This document shows positions 1-7,606 of a stretch of DNA of 64,000 nucleotides, piece after piece. The position numbers and the translations under genes were made by a program. This DNA comes from an uncultured Candidatus Melainabacteria bacterium (GTDB lineage Bacteria; Cyanobacteriota; Vampirovibrionia; Gastranaerophilales; Gastranaerophilaceae), in contig CAKVLN010000008.1 of NCBI GenBank assembly GCA_934757275.1, forward strand, positions 1 to 64,000. Reading direction: 5' to 3'. The notes beneath the pieces were generated by a model. It searched no databases. It was not told the origin of the DNA and worked only from the letters and a program-made list of their open reading frames with translations. Position 1 is the first letter of the stretch; every line of letters begins with the position of its first letter.

Positions 1-72
1 AAAACAAAATGACTCCGATTGAGTATAGAAATTTTTTACTTGCGAGTTAAATGTCCACTTTTTGGGGGACAG

Positions 73-142
73 TTCATTAGTTCCCCTCCCCTTTTATCAG
101 TTCGACATGGGGAGGGTGCCGAAGGCGGGAGAGGGTATTTTA
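73..142. repeat. Dispersed intergenic repeat, 'CCGCCTTCGGCACCC' type
   Basis: A roughly 65-bp block with a CCCTCCCC...GGGGAGGG core followed by GTGCCGAAGGCGGGAGAGGGTAT. It recurs in inverted orientation at 2512-2575 and in shortened form at 35758-35800 and 22137-22155. It lies just past the stop codon of the peptidase gene. It is non-coding and palindromic; no function is known to me. Confidence 0.7.
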
Positions 143-150
143 AACTTTTA

Positions 151-1686
151 TCAAACCAGACTGTTTATAAAATCTTCTGCTGAAAAATCTTTCCCAGAAA
201 GATTTTTTATCAAATCATACTCTTCAACAGAAGCACCCAGTGCAAAAATATTCTTCTCCATAAATTCCGCAGTTCCAGAATTTTCTGTGATATCACCCAA
301 TTTAGATTTCAAATAATTATAAATCTGCGCCTTCATCAAATTTGCTCTAAAATAATTCTGATAATAAGCTGGGTGTGACAAATAATGCGGAATTGTAGCC
401 CATTCATTATCAGGAGTTTCAAATCTGTTTAAATATTTTGCACGCAAATTGTTCCATAATTCAGCAGGGTTTTGTTCAGAATTAGAATACAATTCTCGCT
501 CAAAATCAATTATCAACAAGCTTTTTGACACAAAGGAAACTTCATCTTCCTTAACAGAACTTTTGAATTTTTCCAAAAGTTCACCATCTAAAAACTCTGC
601 CAAAACATTTTCACGTTTAATAATATCACCCATCATCATAGCAATAGCTTCTGTAACCGCAGGAGAGGACGCTGTACGGTCTAAGAATGGAAGTTTTGTA
701 TCAATTCCAAGGTCATATACACAATGTCCCATTTCGTGGTTTAAAGTGTCCAAGCTTATAACATTGTTTGTAAGATTTGCCAAAATTCTCGAATCTTTGC
801 CAGCCTCAACACCAAAACAAAAACCATGTGTATTTTTTCCTTTACGTGGGAATAAATCTAAAGTCAAACGATTTTCTGCGACCATTTTGTCAACATCATA
901 ACCCATTTTCTTGTACATGTTTTTAGAAATAAGCGTAATATCCTTCTTTTCTAAAACCTCATTAACACTCTTTTCTGGGTTATCACTTAGCAACAAGCCA
1001 TAATGATAAGCTTTTAATTCATCTATATTAAAGAAATTTTTTAATTCACTTTGTTTTTTTGTCTGAATTTCTTTTATTGTAGTTTGAGTTTTAGAATAAA
1101 CTTCATTTATCAACTTTTCTAAAAATTCATTTTCTACTTCATAATCTTCTTTCAATTTGTATTCAAAATAATTTGAATAACCTTTTGTTTTGGCATAATT
1201 ATTACGCATTTTAACAAATTCAACCAAATCATCAGCAATCAAGTCACCGCAAGCAATTTTGGCTTCATGTGCTTTTTTTCTAATTTCAACATTTTCTTCG
1301 TTTTGCAAAATTTTAGTAACTTCTGTTTTAGAAATCTCTTTATCATCAATTTTTAGAACATAAGAATTAAACTTTTTCGCAATTTCATTTTCTTTTTGGC
1401 GAAGTTTTCTAAGCTCTTCTCCAGTATTTAATTCTTCATCAAATTCTTTTAAAAGATTTTTTAATTGTTTCGCCTCGTGTTTTGAAAGTTGATTTTTGTC
1501 TATTTTTTTAAATTTTTCATAAGTCTTTCTATCACTAAACAACTTTGAATAATTCTCTTGTGCAATTTCATATCTTTTCATATTCTCTGGCGTAGAATTT
1601 ATATAAAAGTCCCAGCATTTTTTTTCTAAATCTATAGAAACTTTTTCTAAATTTTTACAAAATTCATCTCTTAGTTGTTGAAACAT
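151..1686 (-). CDS. Zinc metallopeptidase, M2/M3 (gluzincin) family
   Basis: A 511-aa soluble protein with no signal peptide. The zinc motif HEMGH sits at residues 317-321 and the third ligand is probably Glu346 in the TEAIAM motif, 25 residues later, as in M2 and M3 peptidases. The C-terminal HPAYYQNYFRANLMKAQ segment resembles the carboxydipeptidase fold. The long charged helical N-terminal half is normal for these families. It probably trims peptides in the cytoplasm as an oligopeptidase or dipeptidyl carboxypeptidase. The ATG at 1686 has an AGAGG ribosome site. It is transcribed away from the flagellar cluster. M2 versus M3 assignment is uncertain; metallopeptidase is secure. Confidence 0.85.
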   Translation of the reverse strand: MFQQLRDEFCKNLEKVSIDLEKKCWDFYINSTPENMKRYEIAQENYSKLFSDRKTYEKFKKIDKNQLSKHEAKQLKNLLKEFDEELNTGEELRKLRQKENEIAKKFNSYVLKIDDKEISKTEVTKILQNEENVEIRKKAHEAKIACGDLIADDLVEFVKMRNNYAKTKGYSNYFEYKLKEDYEVENEFLEKLINEVYSKTQTTIKEIQTKKQSELKNFFNIDELKAYHYGLLLSDNPEKSVNEVLEKKDITLISKNMYKKMGYDVDKMVAENRLTLDLFPRKGKNTHGFCFGVEAGKDSRILANLTNNVISLDTLNHEMGHCVYDLGIDTKLPFLDRTASSPAVTEAIAMMMGDIIKRENVLAEFLDGELLEKFKSSVKEDEVSFVSKSLLIIDFERELYSNSEQNPAELWNNLRAKYLNRFETPDNEWATIPHYLSHPAYYQNYFRANLMKAQIYNYLKSKLGDITENSGTAEFMEKNIFALGASVEEYDLIKNLSGKDFSAEDFINSLV

Positions 1687-1767
1687 AAAACCTCTTCTTA
1701 AAATTTATTTTACAAATTTGTATTTTATCACTTTTTTTGCAAAATGCAAAATTTCAAACGTATTTTT

Positions 1768-1900
1768 CGCCACACGCTCACGGCGTAAAATGCGATTGTT
1801 GTGAGAGAGGATATTATTAACATTTCCACCCCACCCCGAAATCAAAGATTTCGACCCTCCCTCAAGGGGCGGGTAAACCCAAATACACCCATTGAACGCA
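1768..1900. repeat. Mosaic of dispersed repeats (CACACGCTCACGGCG block and GAAATCAAAGATTTC block)
   Basis: Two recurrent blocks lie side by side. The first, around CACACGCTCACGGCG, also occurs at 35717-35740 and 56178-56200 and inverted near 2598-2620. The second, ACCCCACCCCGAAATC followed by AAAGATTTCGACCCTCCC, recurs at 56233-56290 and 63412-63470. GAAATC...GATTTC is a small palindrome. The block ends in a TTGAACGCA tail, which precedes octamer arrays at several loci. Confidence 0.7.
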
Positions 1901-1912
1901 TAATAAAAAAAC

Positions 1913-1966
1913 AAAATTTAAAACGAACTTATTCACTTATTCACCTATTGACCTATTCACTTTTCA
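1913..1966 (-). repeat. Octamer array, pyrimidine arm (TATTCACT type)
   Basis: Tandem 8-bp units such as TATTCACT, TATTCACC and TATTGACC follow an AAAACGAAC junction. They are the inverted counterpart of the array at 2380-2460, about 400 bp away. Both arms extend into matching flanks (GAACGCATAATAAAAAA here, TTTTTTATTATGCGTTC there), so together they form a long inverted repeat bracketing the origin-like region. Confidence 0.8.
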
Positions 1967-2009
1967 AATTTTTTTTTTTCTAAAAGTTTTTAAAAACTTT
2001 TTATTATTA

Positions 2010-2290
2010 TAATTATATTAATTAATTATATATATAAATTCTTCTTCATCTTCATCTGCTTTAATTATTTGTTCAAAAGTTACTGAAATCTTTTAATATC
2101 AATGTTTTTGCATGTTCAAAAACATGTTCAAAACTTGTAGAAAACTTTTAAGTTTTGAACATGTTTCTACAAAGATTTAAAAATTTAGAAAATTTATCTA
2201 CAAAAAATGTCAAATCATGTTCAAAACTTTTGACTTTTGAACATGTTTTCTACAGAGTTTTGAACATGAGAAAATTTAGCGAAAATTTTG
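2010..2290. other. Origin-like (candidate oriC/DUE) or regulatory box cluster
   Basis: An almost pure A/T tract at 2010-2036 is followed by seven copies of GTTCAAAA or its complement (near 2071, 2114, 2126, 2152, 2219, 2233, 2256) and four TCTACA-core boxes: TTGTAGAAAA about 2136, GTTTCTACA about 2163, TTATCTACA 2194-2202 and TTTCTACAG about 2246. TTATCTACA is one mismatch from the DnaA box TTATCCACA. Genes on the two sides are transcribed outward. No gene is supported here: the short open frame at 2155-2379 is low-complexity. dnaA is not in the window and dnaN is 42 kb away, so an iteron-like operator cluster is an alternative. Confidence 0.4.
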
Positions 2291-2379
2291 TTATATTCAA
2301 ATCGCTAAAAAATAATAAATACGCAAATTATAGCGATTTCAAGATAGAAAAAAGATGTAAAAGTTTTGTATCTTTTTGA

Positions 2380-2460
2380 AAGTGAATAAGGTAATAGGAA
2401 AAAGTGAATAGGTGAATAAGTGAATAAGTTCGTTTTAAATTTTGTTTTTTATTATGCGTT
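2380..2460 (+). repeat. Octamer array, purine arm (GTGAATAA type) plus core flank
   Basis: Tandem octamers GTGAATAA, GTGAATAG and GGTAATAG end in AGTTCGTTTTAAATTTTG. They are complementary to the arm at 1913-1966. The pair forms an inverted repeat of about 70-90 bp per arm around the origin-like stretch. Confidence 0.8.
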
Positions 2461-2476
2461 CGATTAGTATAGAAAC

Positions 2477-2497
2477 GTAGGTCAGGCACTGCCTGAC
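2477..2497 (+). repeat. REP-like palindrome, GTAG foot + GTCAGGCA stem
   Basis: GTAG followed by the palindrome GTCAGGCACTGCCTGAC. The same element occurs at 26076-26096, 35818-35838 (reverse) and 38418-38438. The GTAG tetranucleotide before an imperfect palindrome is the layout of REP sequences mobilised by RAYT transposases. No such transposase is present in the window. Confidence 0.75.
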
Positions 2498-2511
2498 AAA
2501 AGAAACTTTTA

Positions 2512-2670
2512 TAATACCCTCTCCCGCCTTCGGCACCCTCCCCCTGTCAAACTGATAAAAAGGGAGGGGACTAAAGACATTCAACAATCGCATTTCACGC
2601 CGTGAGCGTGTGGCGTTTGTTGGTTGTTTTTTCTTTTATAGCCTTTTCTTTTTTATAAAAAAAGAAAAGG
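2512..2670. repeat. Inverted copies of two dispersed intergenic repeats
   Basis: 2512-2575 is the reverse-complement relative of 73-142 (CTCCCGCCTTCGGCACCC). 2590-2670 carries CACGCCGTGAGCGTGTGGCG and a long AAAAGAAAAGGC hairpin, related in inverted orientation to 35571-35745. No coding potential was found between the repeats. Confidence 0.65.
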
Positions 2671-2818
2671 CGTAAAATCATCTATATAGTTGATGTCTTG
2701 AATACCGAAATTTGTTACGATAGCGTGGGAAAGTGGTATAGGAAGATTAGAAATTAGATAAGTTATTATTTTTGACTTATTGGTCAAAATTCTTATATTT
2801 TCTAAAAACGGGTTATGT

Positions 2819-3922
2819 ATGATAAATTCAGTATTTTTTGATGAATTATATAAACAATTTGCTTGGTTTGATTCAGTATTCACGCCAATTGTGGAAAATT
2901 GCAGTAGTGAATTTTTCTTTGATGGTTTTGATTACAAACTGGCTTCTATTAGTACTAATATGAATGTACTTTCTCAAAATGATACTTTTTTTGTAACTAA
3001 AGTAAAAATTAATTCAAAAAATGATGTTTATATAAGAATTTCTCAAGAGGCTATAAATGTTATTTTAGACAAGGTTTTAGGCAAAAATAATCGTAGATTT
3101 GATTTAACAGAAGTAACAGAATTAGAGGCAAGAATTATTACTGCTTTCAATGATTTCTTGTATGAATCTTTAGCACCTAATTTTACAATTGAACCTCACA
3201 GACGATATAACGAAATTTTGCACCTTACATATTTTGTTAAGAGTGAAGTTTCTGATTCTGCTGCTAAATTCATTATTTCTGTACCAAAAGATATTCTTTC
3301 ACCTCAAGAAATTGAAAAATCAGTGCCTAGATTTGAAGATAGAGATTTTGCAAACAGTTTAGTTGATGTGAAGTTGATTTTGGGTAGCACAACTTTTCCT
3401 GTTGCGGATATAAAAAGACTTGATGTTGGGGATATTGTTGTTTTTGAGAATAGTAATTCTTCTGAAATGACGCTTGTTTGCAACAACATTATCCAAAAAT
3501 TTCAAGTTAAACCAAATATTAAGATAATAGAACCTTATGATACCAGCGGAGGAGGCGGTATGGAAGATAGTACAAATACTAATTTGTGGGATAGTATTCA
3601 AGTTGACATGTCAGCAGAGTTTGACAAAGTTAAGATAACTTTAGGAGAACTTAAAAGTATTGAAGAAGGCTTGATTGTTGATTTGTGTTCTGTTTACGAT
3701 AATAAAATTTCTTTAAAAGTTGGCGGAAAATCAGTAGCATCTGGCGAATTGGTTATTATTAACGACCGTTTTGGTGTAAGGATTGAAAAGGTTAATGATT
3801 CTTCTTCTGCTCAATCGAATGAACCTGAACCGCAGGCAGAAATTGAAGCAGAGGAACAAGCTCAAAATGGCGATGATTTTGATTATAGCGATTTTGAAGT
3901 TGAAGAGGGACAAGAAGGTTGA
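2819..3922 (+). CDS. fliN: Flagellar motor switch protein, FliN/FliY-like, two SpoA domains
   Basis: About 367 aa from the ATG at 2819; an in-frame TTG at 2780 has no better ribosome site. The N-terminal half is unassigned. Two C-terminal segments look like SpoA (FliM/FliN C-terminal) domains: one begins LVDVKLILGSTTFPVADI, the other VKITLGELKSIEEGLIVDL, separated by a glycine-rich linker. FliN forms the cytoplasmic C-ring that binds export substrates and switches rotation. No N-terminal EIDxLL CheY-binding motif is seen, so it is not a classical FliM. The tail is very acidic. fliOPQR follow directly. SctQ-type naming is possible, but the neighbours are flagellar. Confidence 0.8.
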   Translation: MINSVFFDELYKQFAWFDSVFTPIVENCSSEFFFDGFDYKLASISTNMNVLSQNDTFFVTKVKINSKNDVYIRISQEAINVILDKVLGKNNRRFDLTEVTELEARIITAFNDFLYESLAPNFTIEPHRRYNEILHLTYFVKSEVSDSAAKFIISVPKDILSPQEIEKSVPRFEDRDFANSLVDVKLILGSTTFPVADIKRLDVGDIVVFENSNSSEMTLVCNNIIQKFQVKPNIKIIEPYDTSGGGGMEDSTNTNLWDSIQVDMSAEFDKVKITLGELKSIEEGLIVDLCSVYDNKISLKVGGKSVASGELVIINDRFGVRIEKVNDSSSAQSNEPEPQAEIEAEEQAQNGDDFDYSDFEVEEGQEG

Positions 3923-3961
3923 CTTTTGGTGAAGAGGAAGTAAATATTAGGCAGTAATACA

Positions 3962-4108
3962 AGAAAGGGAATAAGGTAATAGGGGAATAAGGGAATAAGA
4001 GATTTAAGAAATATTTTTAATAAAATACGTTAATTAAACGTAGTAAAAAACAGAAAAATTAAAACCACTTATTCCCTCATTACCTTATTCCCCTATTACC
4101 TTTAGAAG
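3962..4108. repeat. Octamer-armed hairpin, GGGAATAA dialect
   Basis: The left arm has four octamers (GGGAATAA, GGTAATAG, GGGAATAA, GGGAATAA); the right arm is its near complement (CTTATTCCC, TCATTACC, TTATTCCCC, TATTACC). The core of about 65 bp contains ACGTTAATTAAACGT. The core and right arm are nearly identical to those at 4692-4818, where the left arm has two octamers fewer. Confidence 0.85.
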
Positions 4109-4117
4109 GATATACAA

Positions 4118-4690
4118 ATGGGATATTTAGCAAATTTTATGGTATATACGCTTGCAATGGTTGGAGTAATTGTTGTTGCACTTTTGATTTTTAAGAGTGC
4201 AACTTCTGGCGGAATTACAGGCGGTAAGTCTAAGTATTTAAAAATAATTGATACATTGAATCTTGCACCAAGAAAAACACTCTACATTGTATCAACTGGT
4301 AGAGAAAAATTCTTGATTGCAGGTGATGTAGATAAAACAAGTTTGATTTCTAAATTAGAAACTTCTGAGGATAGTGCAAGTGCTAGCATAAGTGGTGCAA
4401 CTTCTCGTGAAGAATTTTCTCAAGAAGATTTGCCAATTGCTAAGAATATCAACCTTGCAGCTGCAAGAGAGTATTCTAAGTTTGGTGAAACTACTCCAAA
4501 TCGTTTTGAAGAGCTTGAGGGTTTTCAAACTAATTCTCAAAAATCAATGACTTTTCAAGAAACGATGTCAAAACTTCCAAAACCAAGTTTTATGGATAAA
4601 TCAAATATCGGAATTAAATCAAGTATGCTAAGTTCTAAAAATGTTGCAAATAGGTCTGTTTTGAAGAATTTGGCAGAGAGGATAAGATGA
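4118..4690 (+). CDS. fliO: Flagellar biosynthesis protein FliO
   Basis: 190 aa with one N-terminal membrane helix (about residues 5-26) followed by a FliO-type domain (KYLKIIDTLNLAPRKTLYIV, then KFLIAGDVDKTSLISKLE). The C-terminal 100 residues are polar and poorly conserved. FliO helps assemble the FliP ring of the flagellar type III export gate. AGAAGGA lies upstream of the ATG. The gene sits between fliN and fliP in the canonical order, bracketed on both sides by octamer hairpins. Confidence 0.88.
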   Translation: MGYLANFMVYTLAMVGVIVVALLIFKSATSGGITGGKSKYLKIIDTLNLAPRKTLYIVSTGREKFLIAGDVDKTSLISKLETSEDSASASISGATSREEFSQEDLPIAKNINLAAAREYSKFGETTPNRFEELEGFQTNSQKSMTFQETMSKLPKPSFMDKSNIGIKSSMLSSKNVANRSVLKNLAERIR

Positions 4691-4691
4691 A

Positions 4692-4818
4692 AGGAAGGGA
4701 ATAAGGTAATAAGAGATTTAAGAAATATTTTTAATAAAAATACGTTAATTAAACGTAGTAAAAAACAGAAAAATTAAAACCACTTATTCCCTCATTACCT
4801 TATTCCCCTATTACCTTC
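4692..4818. repeat. Octamer-armed hairpin, GGGAATAA dialect, contracted left arm
   Basis: The core and right arm match 3962-4108 almost base for base, but the left arm has only GGGAATAA and GGTAATAA. A 16-bp (two-octamer) contraction of one arm after a recent copying event explains the difference. Confidence 0.85.
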
Positions 4819-4838
4819 AAAAAGAAAAGGACACTAAA

Positions 4839-5477
4839 ATGGACTCAGTAATAAAAGATATGAACCCAGTTTTACAAATGCTTACGGTGATGTCGTTATT
4901 TTCGCTTTTACCGTTTGTATTTTGTTGTATGACGTGTTTTTTGAGATTTACTATTGTATTTTCTCTACTAAAGACGGCAATGGGTGTTCAAGTACCTCCA
5001 GCAATTGTTACAATTGGGTTGTGTATGATTTTGACTTTTTATACAATGGGTGGAGTTTTTCAACAGATGTATGATAGGGGTTCTATTCCTTATCAAAAGA
5101 CGGGGAACCTCATTGCAACTATTGACGAAGGCTCGAAACCATTAAAAGAATTTATGATGAAACAAACTCGAGAAAGTGATTTGTCGTTCTTTGTGGAATT
5201 AAAACACAAGACACCGCCGAAATCACCAGAAGATATTACTATTTGGGAAGTTGCACCTGCATATATTTTGAGCGAATTAAAAACTGCGTTTGAAATAGGT
5301 TTTGTAGTGTTTGTTCCATTTATTGTATTAGACTTAGTTGTTGCAAACATACTTCTTGCACTAGGTATGTTTATGTTATCACCTACAATTATTTCTTTGC
5401 CGTTCAAATTGCTGATATTTATTGCAGTTGATGGCTGGGCGTTGATTGTACAAGGGTTAGTGCAAAGTTATAATTAA
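4839..5477 (+). CDS. fliP: Flagellar export gate protein FliP
   Basis: 212 aa, shorter than the usual 240-250 because the cleaved N-terminal signal seen in enterobacterial FliP is absent. Family signatures include LPFVFCCMTCFLRFTIVFSL at the start, MGVQVPPAIVTIGLCMILTF, the EVAPAYILSELKTAFEIGF region, and the C-terminal VDGWALIVQGLVQSY. About four membrane helices are visible. Five FliP subunits form the core of the flagellar export channel with FliQ and FliR. The start has an AAAAGGA site. Confidence 0.95.
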   Translation: MDSVIKDMNPVLQMLTVMSLFSLLPFVFCCMTCFLRFTIVFSLLKTAMGVQVPPAIVTIGLCMILTFYTMGGVFQQMYDRGSIPYQKTGNLIATIDEGSKPLKEFMMKQTRESDLSFFVELKHKTPPKSPEDITIWEVAPAYILSELKTAFEIGFVVFVPFIVLDLVVANILLALGMFMLSPTIISLPFKLLIFIAVDGWALIVQGLVQSYN

Positions 5478-5484
5478 TGTGGAA

Positions 5485-5665
5485 GGGTAGGTCAATGAGT
5501 GAATGGGCAAGTCAATAAGTCAATAAGTGAATGAGTGAATAAGTTCGTATTAAATATATTCAATGTTTTACTAGGTTCAATATTGACAATAACTAAAATG
5601 AACTTATTCACTTAGTCACCTATTCACTTATTGACTTGACTGACTCATTCACCCATTCACTTTTT
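5485..5665. repeat. Octamer-armed hairpin, GTGAATAA dialect
   Basis: The left arm reads GTCAATGA, GTGAATGG, GTCAATAA (twice), GTGAATGA, GTGAATAA, then AGTTCG; the right arm begins TGAACTTATTCAC and carries mirrored units. The arms are close to, but not perfectly, complementary. The core of about 60 bp is shared with 6176-6297 and 6682-6808 and, diverged, with 15882-16016. Confidence 0.85.
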
Positions 5666-5683
5666 TAAAACGAGGTAATTAAA

Positions 5684-6172
5684 ATGGAAATGTTAACTGA
5701 ATATCTAGCAAAAGGTTTTATGGTAATGTTATCAATATCAATGCCATGTGTACTTACTGCTGCGGCAATCGGTTTGGTTGTTGGTATTATTCAGGCGGTT
5801 ACACAGGTTCAAGAACAAACGATTGCAGCTGCGCCAAAAATCTTTGCGGTATTTTTAGTAATTGTAATTGGTGGCATGGGGTTTATCAAACTACTTACAA
5901 ACTTCTTTACGGAAGGTATGTCGTTAGCATTTAATTCTGTTCCAAAGAATGATGCGTTTGTGCTACCTGCTGATTATTACAAATATACAACGCCTTTTGA
6001 AGGCGAAATGAAGGATTCTTTTAAAAATGCTCCAACAGTCAAAGAGGTTATGAAAAACCCTGGCAAAGTTCCTTATATCGATAAAGCGCAAAAAATTAAA
6101 TACGATACTGCGCCAAAAGCTCCAATGCCAAAAGGTAATTTTGTAGAGATTAATAAGATGTTGGGAAGGTAG
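5684..6172 (+). CDS. fliQ: Flagellar export gate protein FliQ with C-terminal extension
   Basis: 162 aa. Residues 1-90 are a complete FliQ with two membrane helices (AAAIGLVVGIIQAVTQVQEQ; PKIFAVFLVIVIGGMGFI). FliQ is normally about 89 residues, so the last 70 (proline- and lysine-rich, predicted soluble) are an extension of unknown role. FliQ packs around the FliPR core of the export gate. A GAGG site precedes the ATG. There is no stop or frameshift at the junction; the extension is in frame and keeps ordinary codon use. Confidence 0.9.
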   Translation: MEMLTEYLAKGFMVMLSISMPCVLTAAAIGLVVGIIQAVTQVQEQTIAAAPKIFAVFLVIVIGGMGFIKLLTNFFTEGMSLAFNSVPKNDAFVLPADYYKYTTPFEGEMKDSFKNAPTVKEVMKNPGKVPYIDKAQKIKYDTAPKAPMPKGNFVEINKMLGR

Positions 6173-6175
6173 ATG

Positions 6176-6297
6176 GAATGAGGTCAATGATTAAGTCAAT
6201 AAGTGAATAGGTGAATAAGTTCGTATTAAGTATATTCAATGTTTTACTAGGTTCAATATTGACAATAACTAAAATGAACTTATTCACCTATTCACTT
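6176..6297. repeat. Octamer-armed hairpin, GTGAATAA dialect
   Basis: The left arm (GTCAATGA, TTAAGTCAATAA, GTGAATAG, GTGAATAA) meets the core TTCGTATTAAGTATATTC. The right arm is short (TGAACTTATTCACCTATTCAC). The core is nearly identical to that of 5485-5665. It begins three bases after the fliQ stop. Confidence 0.85.
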
Positions 6298-6317
6298 CAA
6301 AAAAAAAAGGAAACAAA

Positions 6318-6689
6318 TTGAAAAAACTAATTACATCATTAATATTTATACTAAGCGCAAGCACTGCTTACGCATACGAAACTTGCTTAATCACTGCAGA
6401 TAGCAAGCTTTCAGAAATTAGTATTGAAAATCATGATATTATTGATGTTTGCCCAATTTTTACAATAATGAATGAGAAAAATACGCTTCTTGTTCGTCCG
6501 CTAAAAGAGGGTGAAACAAGCTTTAGCGTTCTAAAAGACAATAAGGAAAAAGTAATGTTTACTGTTAAGGTCGAAACAGATAAAACAACGATAGATGATG
6601 TTGACGGTTTTGATATTTTAGAAATTGATGAGCCGCCAGAAGAGTATGAATATGAACTGGACGAGCCAGTTATACAAGTAAGGGAATAA
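6318..6689 (+). CDS. Secreted protein resembling the pilus/secretin N-terminal (T2SS-T3SS_pil_N) domain
   Basis: 123 aa from a TTG start with an AAAAGG site. The signal peptide is residues 1-19 (cleavage after AYA). The body is a small beta domain of alternating strands (KLSEISIENHDIIDVCPIF ... LLVRPLKEGETSFSVL) that resembles the short domain preceding secretins, followed by an acidic tail. It is placed inside the flagellar export block between fliQ and fliR, so an envelope role in flagellar or pilus-like export is plausible but inferred. Its TAA stop is part of the following GGGAATAAG octamer. Confidence 0.6.
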   Translation: MKKLITSLIFILSASTAYAYETCLITADSKLSEISIENHDIIDVCPIFTIMNEKNTLLVRPLKEGETSFSVLKDNKEKVMFTVKVETDKTTIDDVDGFDILEIDEPPEEYEYELDEPVIQVRE

Positions 6690-6808
6690 GTGAATAAGGC
6701 AATAAGTGAATAAGTTCGTATTAAATATATTCAATGTTTAACTTAGTTTAATATTGACAATAACTAAAATGAACTTATTCACCTATTCACTCATTCACTT
6801 ATTGACTC
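6682..6808. repeat. Octamer-armed hairpin overlapping the preceding stop codon
   Basis: The left arm GGGAATAA, GTGAATAA, GGCAATAA, GTGAATAA supplies the last codons and stop of the preceding gene. The core is of the TTCGTATTAAATATATTC type. The right arm TGAACTTATTCACCTATTC continues to ATTGACTC. fliR starts 12 bp after it. Confidence 0.85.
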
Positions 6809-6819
6809 TAAAATAAAAA

Positions 6820-7599
6820 ATGGACAATCTAATACAACAAATATCAATTTTATTTCCACAGTTTGACCACTGGTTTTCAGCGGGCATAATAGTTTTTGCA
6901 CGTTTGCTAGGGTTTGTTCGTTTTGCTCCGATTTTCAACCGTAAAGAGATTGCTGGGCTTGTAAAATTGGCATTTGTTTTTATTTTAACAGTAATGATTA
7001 CTCCTATTTTGAAACCGTCAGCACCTCCTGCTGATATTTCACCGCTTTTGTTGTTGCTTTTGAACTTTGCAGTCGGTGCAATTATTGGTTATATTGCTCA
7101 ACTTCTCATTTTGGCGATAGAAGCTGGTGGTGATATGATTAACACTCAAATGGGTTTATCTTCTGCAATGGTTATGGACCCGACTACAAATAGCCAAACT
7201 TCTATTTTAAGCCGTATAATTACACTTTTGGGTATTTTGATATTTATTGAATTGGGTGGTTTTTATTGGCTAATTAATGCGTTGATGCGAAGTTTTGAGA
7301 TATTTCCAATCTACGCAGTTGCAATTCCTCTTGAAAAAATTATTAATATGGATCACTTGATTACAACAACTTCAAATGTACTTTATATGGGCTTGCAAAT
7401 TGCTTCACCAGTTCTTCTGGCTACGTTAGGACAAGATATTATTCTTGGCGTAATTTCTAAAACTGCTCCACAAGTAAACGTTTTCCAATTGAGCTTCTTA
7501 TTCAAACCTGTTTTTGGTGCTGCAATTATGATTTGGATATTACCAATGTTGATTAATGTAATTTCAGAGTTCTTTTTATCCTTCGCAACGATTTATTAA
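6820..7599 (+). CDS. fliR: Flagellar export gate protein FliR
   Basis: 259 aa with about six membrane helices. Family marks include an N-terminal FARLLGFVRFAPIF segment, the MINTQMGLSSAMVMDPTTN loop and a hydrophobic C-terminus. One FliR joins five FliP and four FliQ in the export gate. Usual length is about 260. No Shine-Dalgarno precedes the ATG; a TAAAAT box ends 5 bp upstream, directly after the octamer hairpin, so transcription may begin at the start codon. flhB and flhA, the usual next genes, are absent. Confidence 0.95.
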   Translation: MDNLIQQISILFPQFDHWFSAGIIVFARLLGFVRFAPIFNRKEIAGLVKLAFVFILTVMITPILKPSAPPADISPLLLLLLNFAVGAIIGYIAQLLILAIEAGGDMINTQMGLSSAMVMDPTTNSQTSILSRIITLLGILIFIELGGFYWLINALMRSFEIFPIYAVAIPLEKIINMDHLITTTSNVLYMGLQIASPVLLATLGQDIILGVISKTAPQVNVFQLSFLFKPVFGAAIMIWILPMLINVISEFFLSFATIY

Positions 7600-7606
7600 A
7601 AGATAA

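Noticed and set aside
2155..2379. Open reading frame of 74 codons in the origin-like region
   Set aside because: It is built on GTTCAAAA-type repeats and A/T-rich filler, has no ribosome site and no recognisable domain, and overlaps the box cluster.
3962..4108. Octamer arrays as a CRISPR array
   Set aside because: Units are 8 bp with no spacers, arranged as inverted arms, and no cas genes are present.
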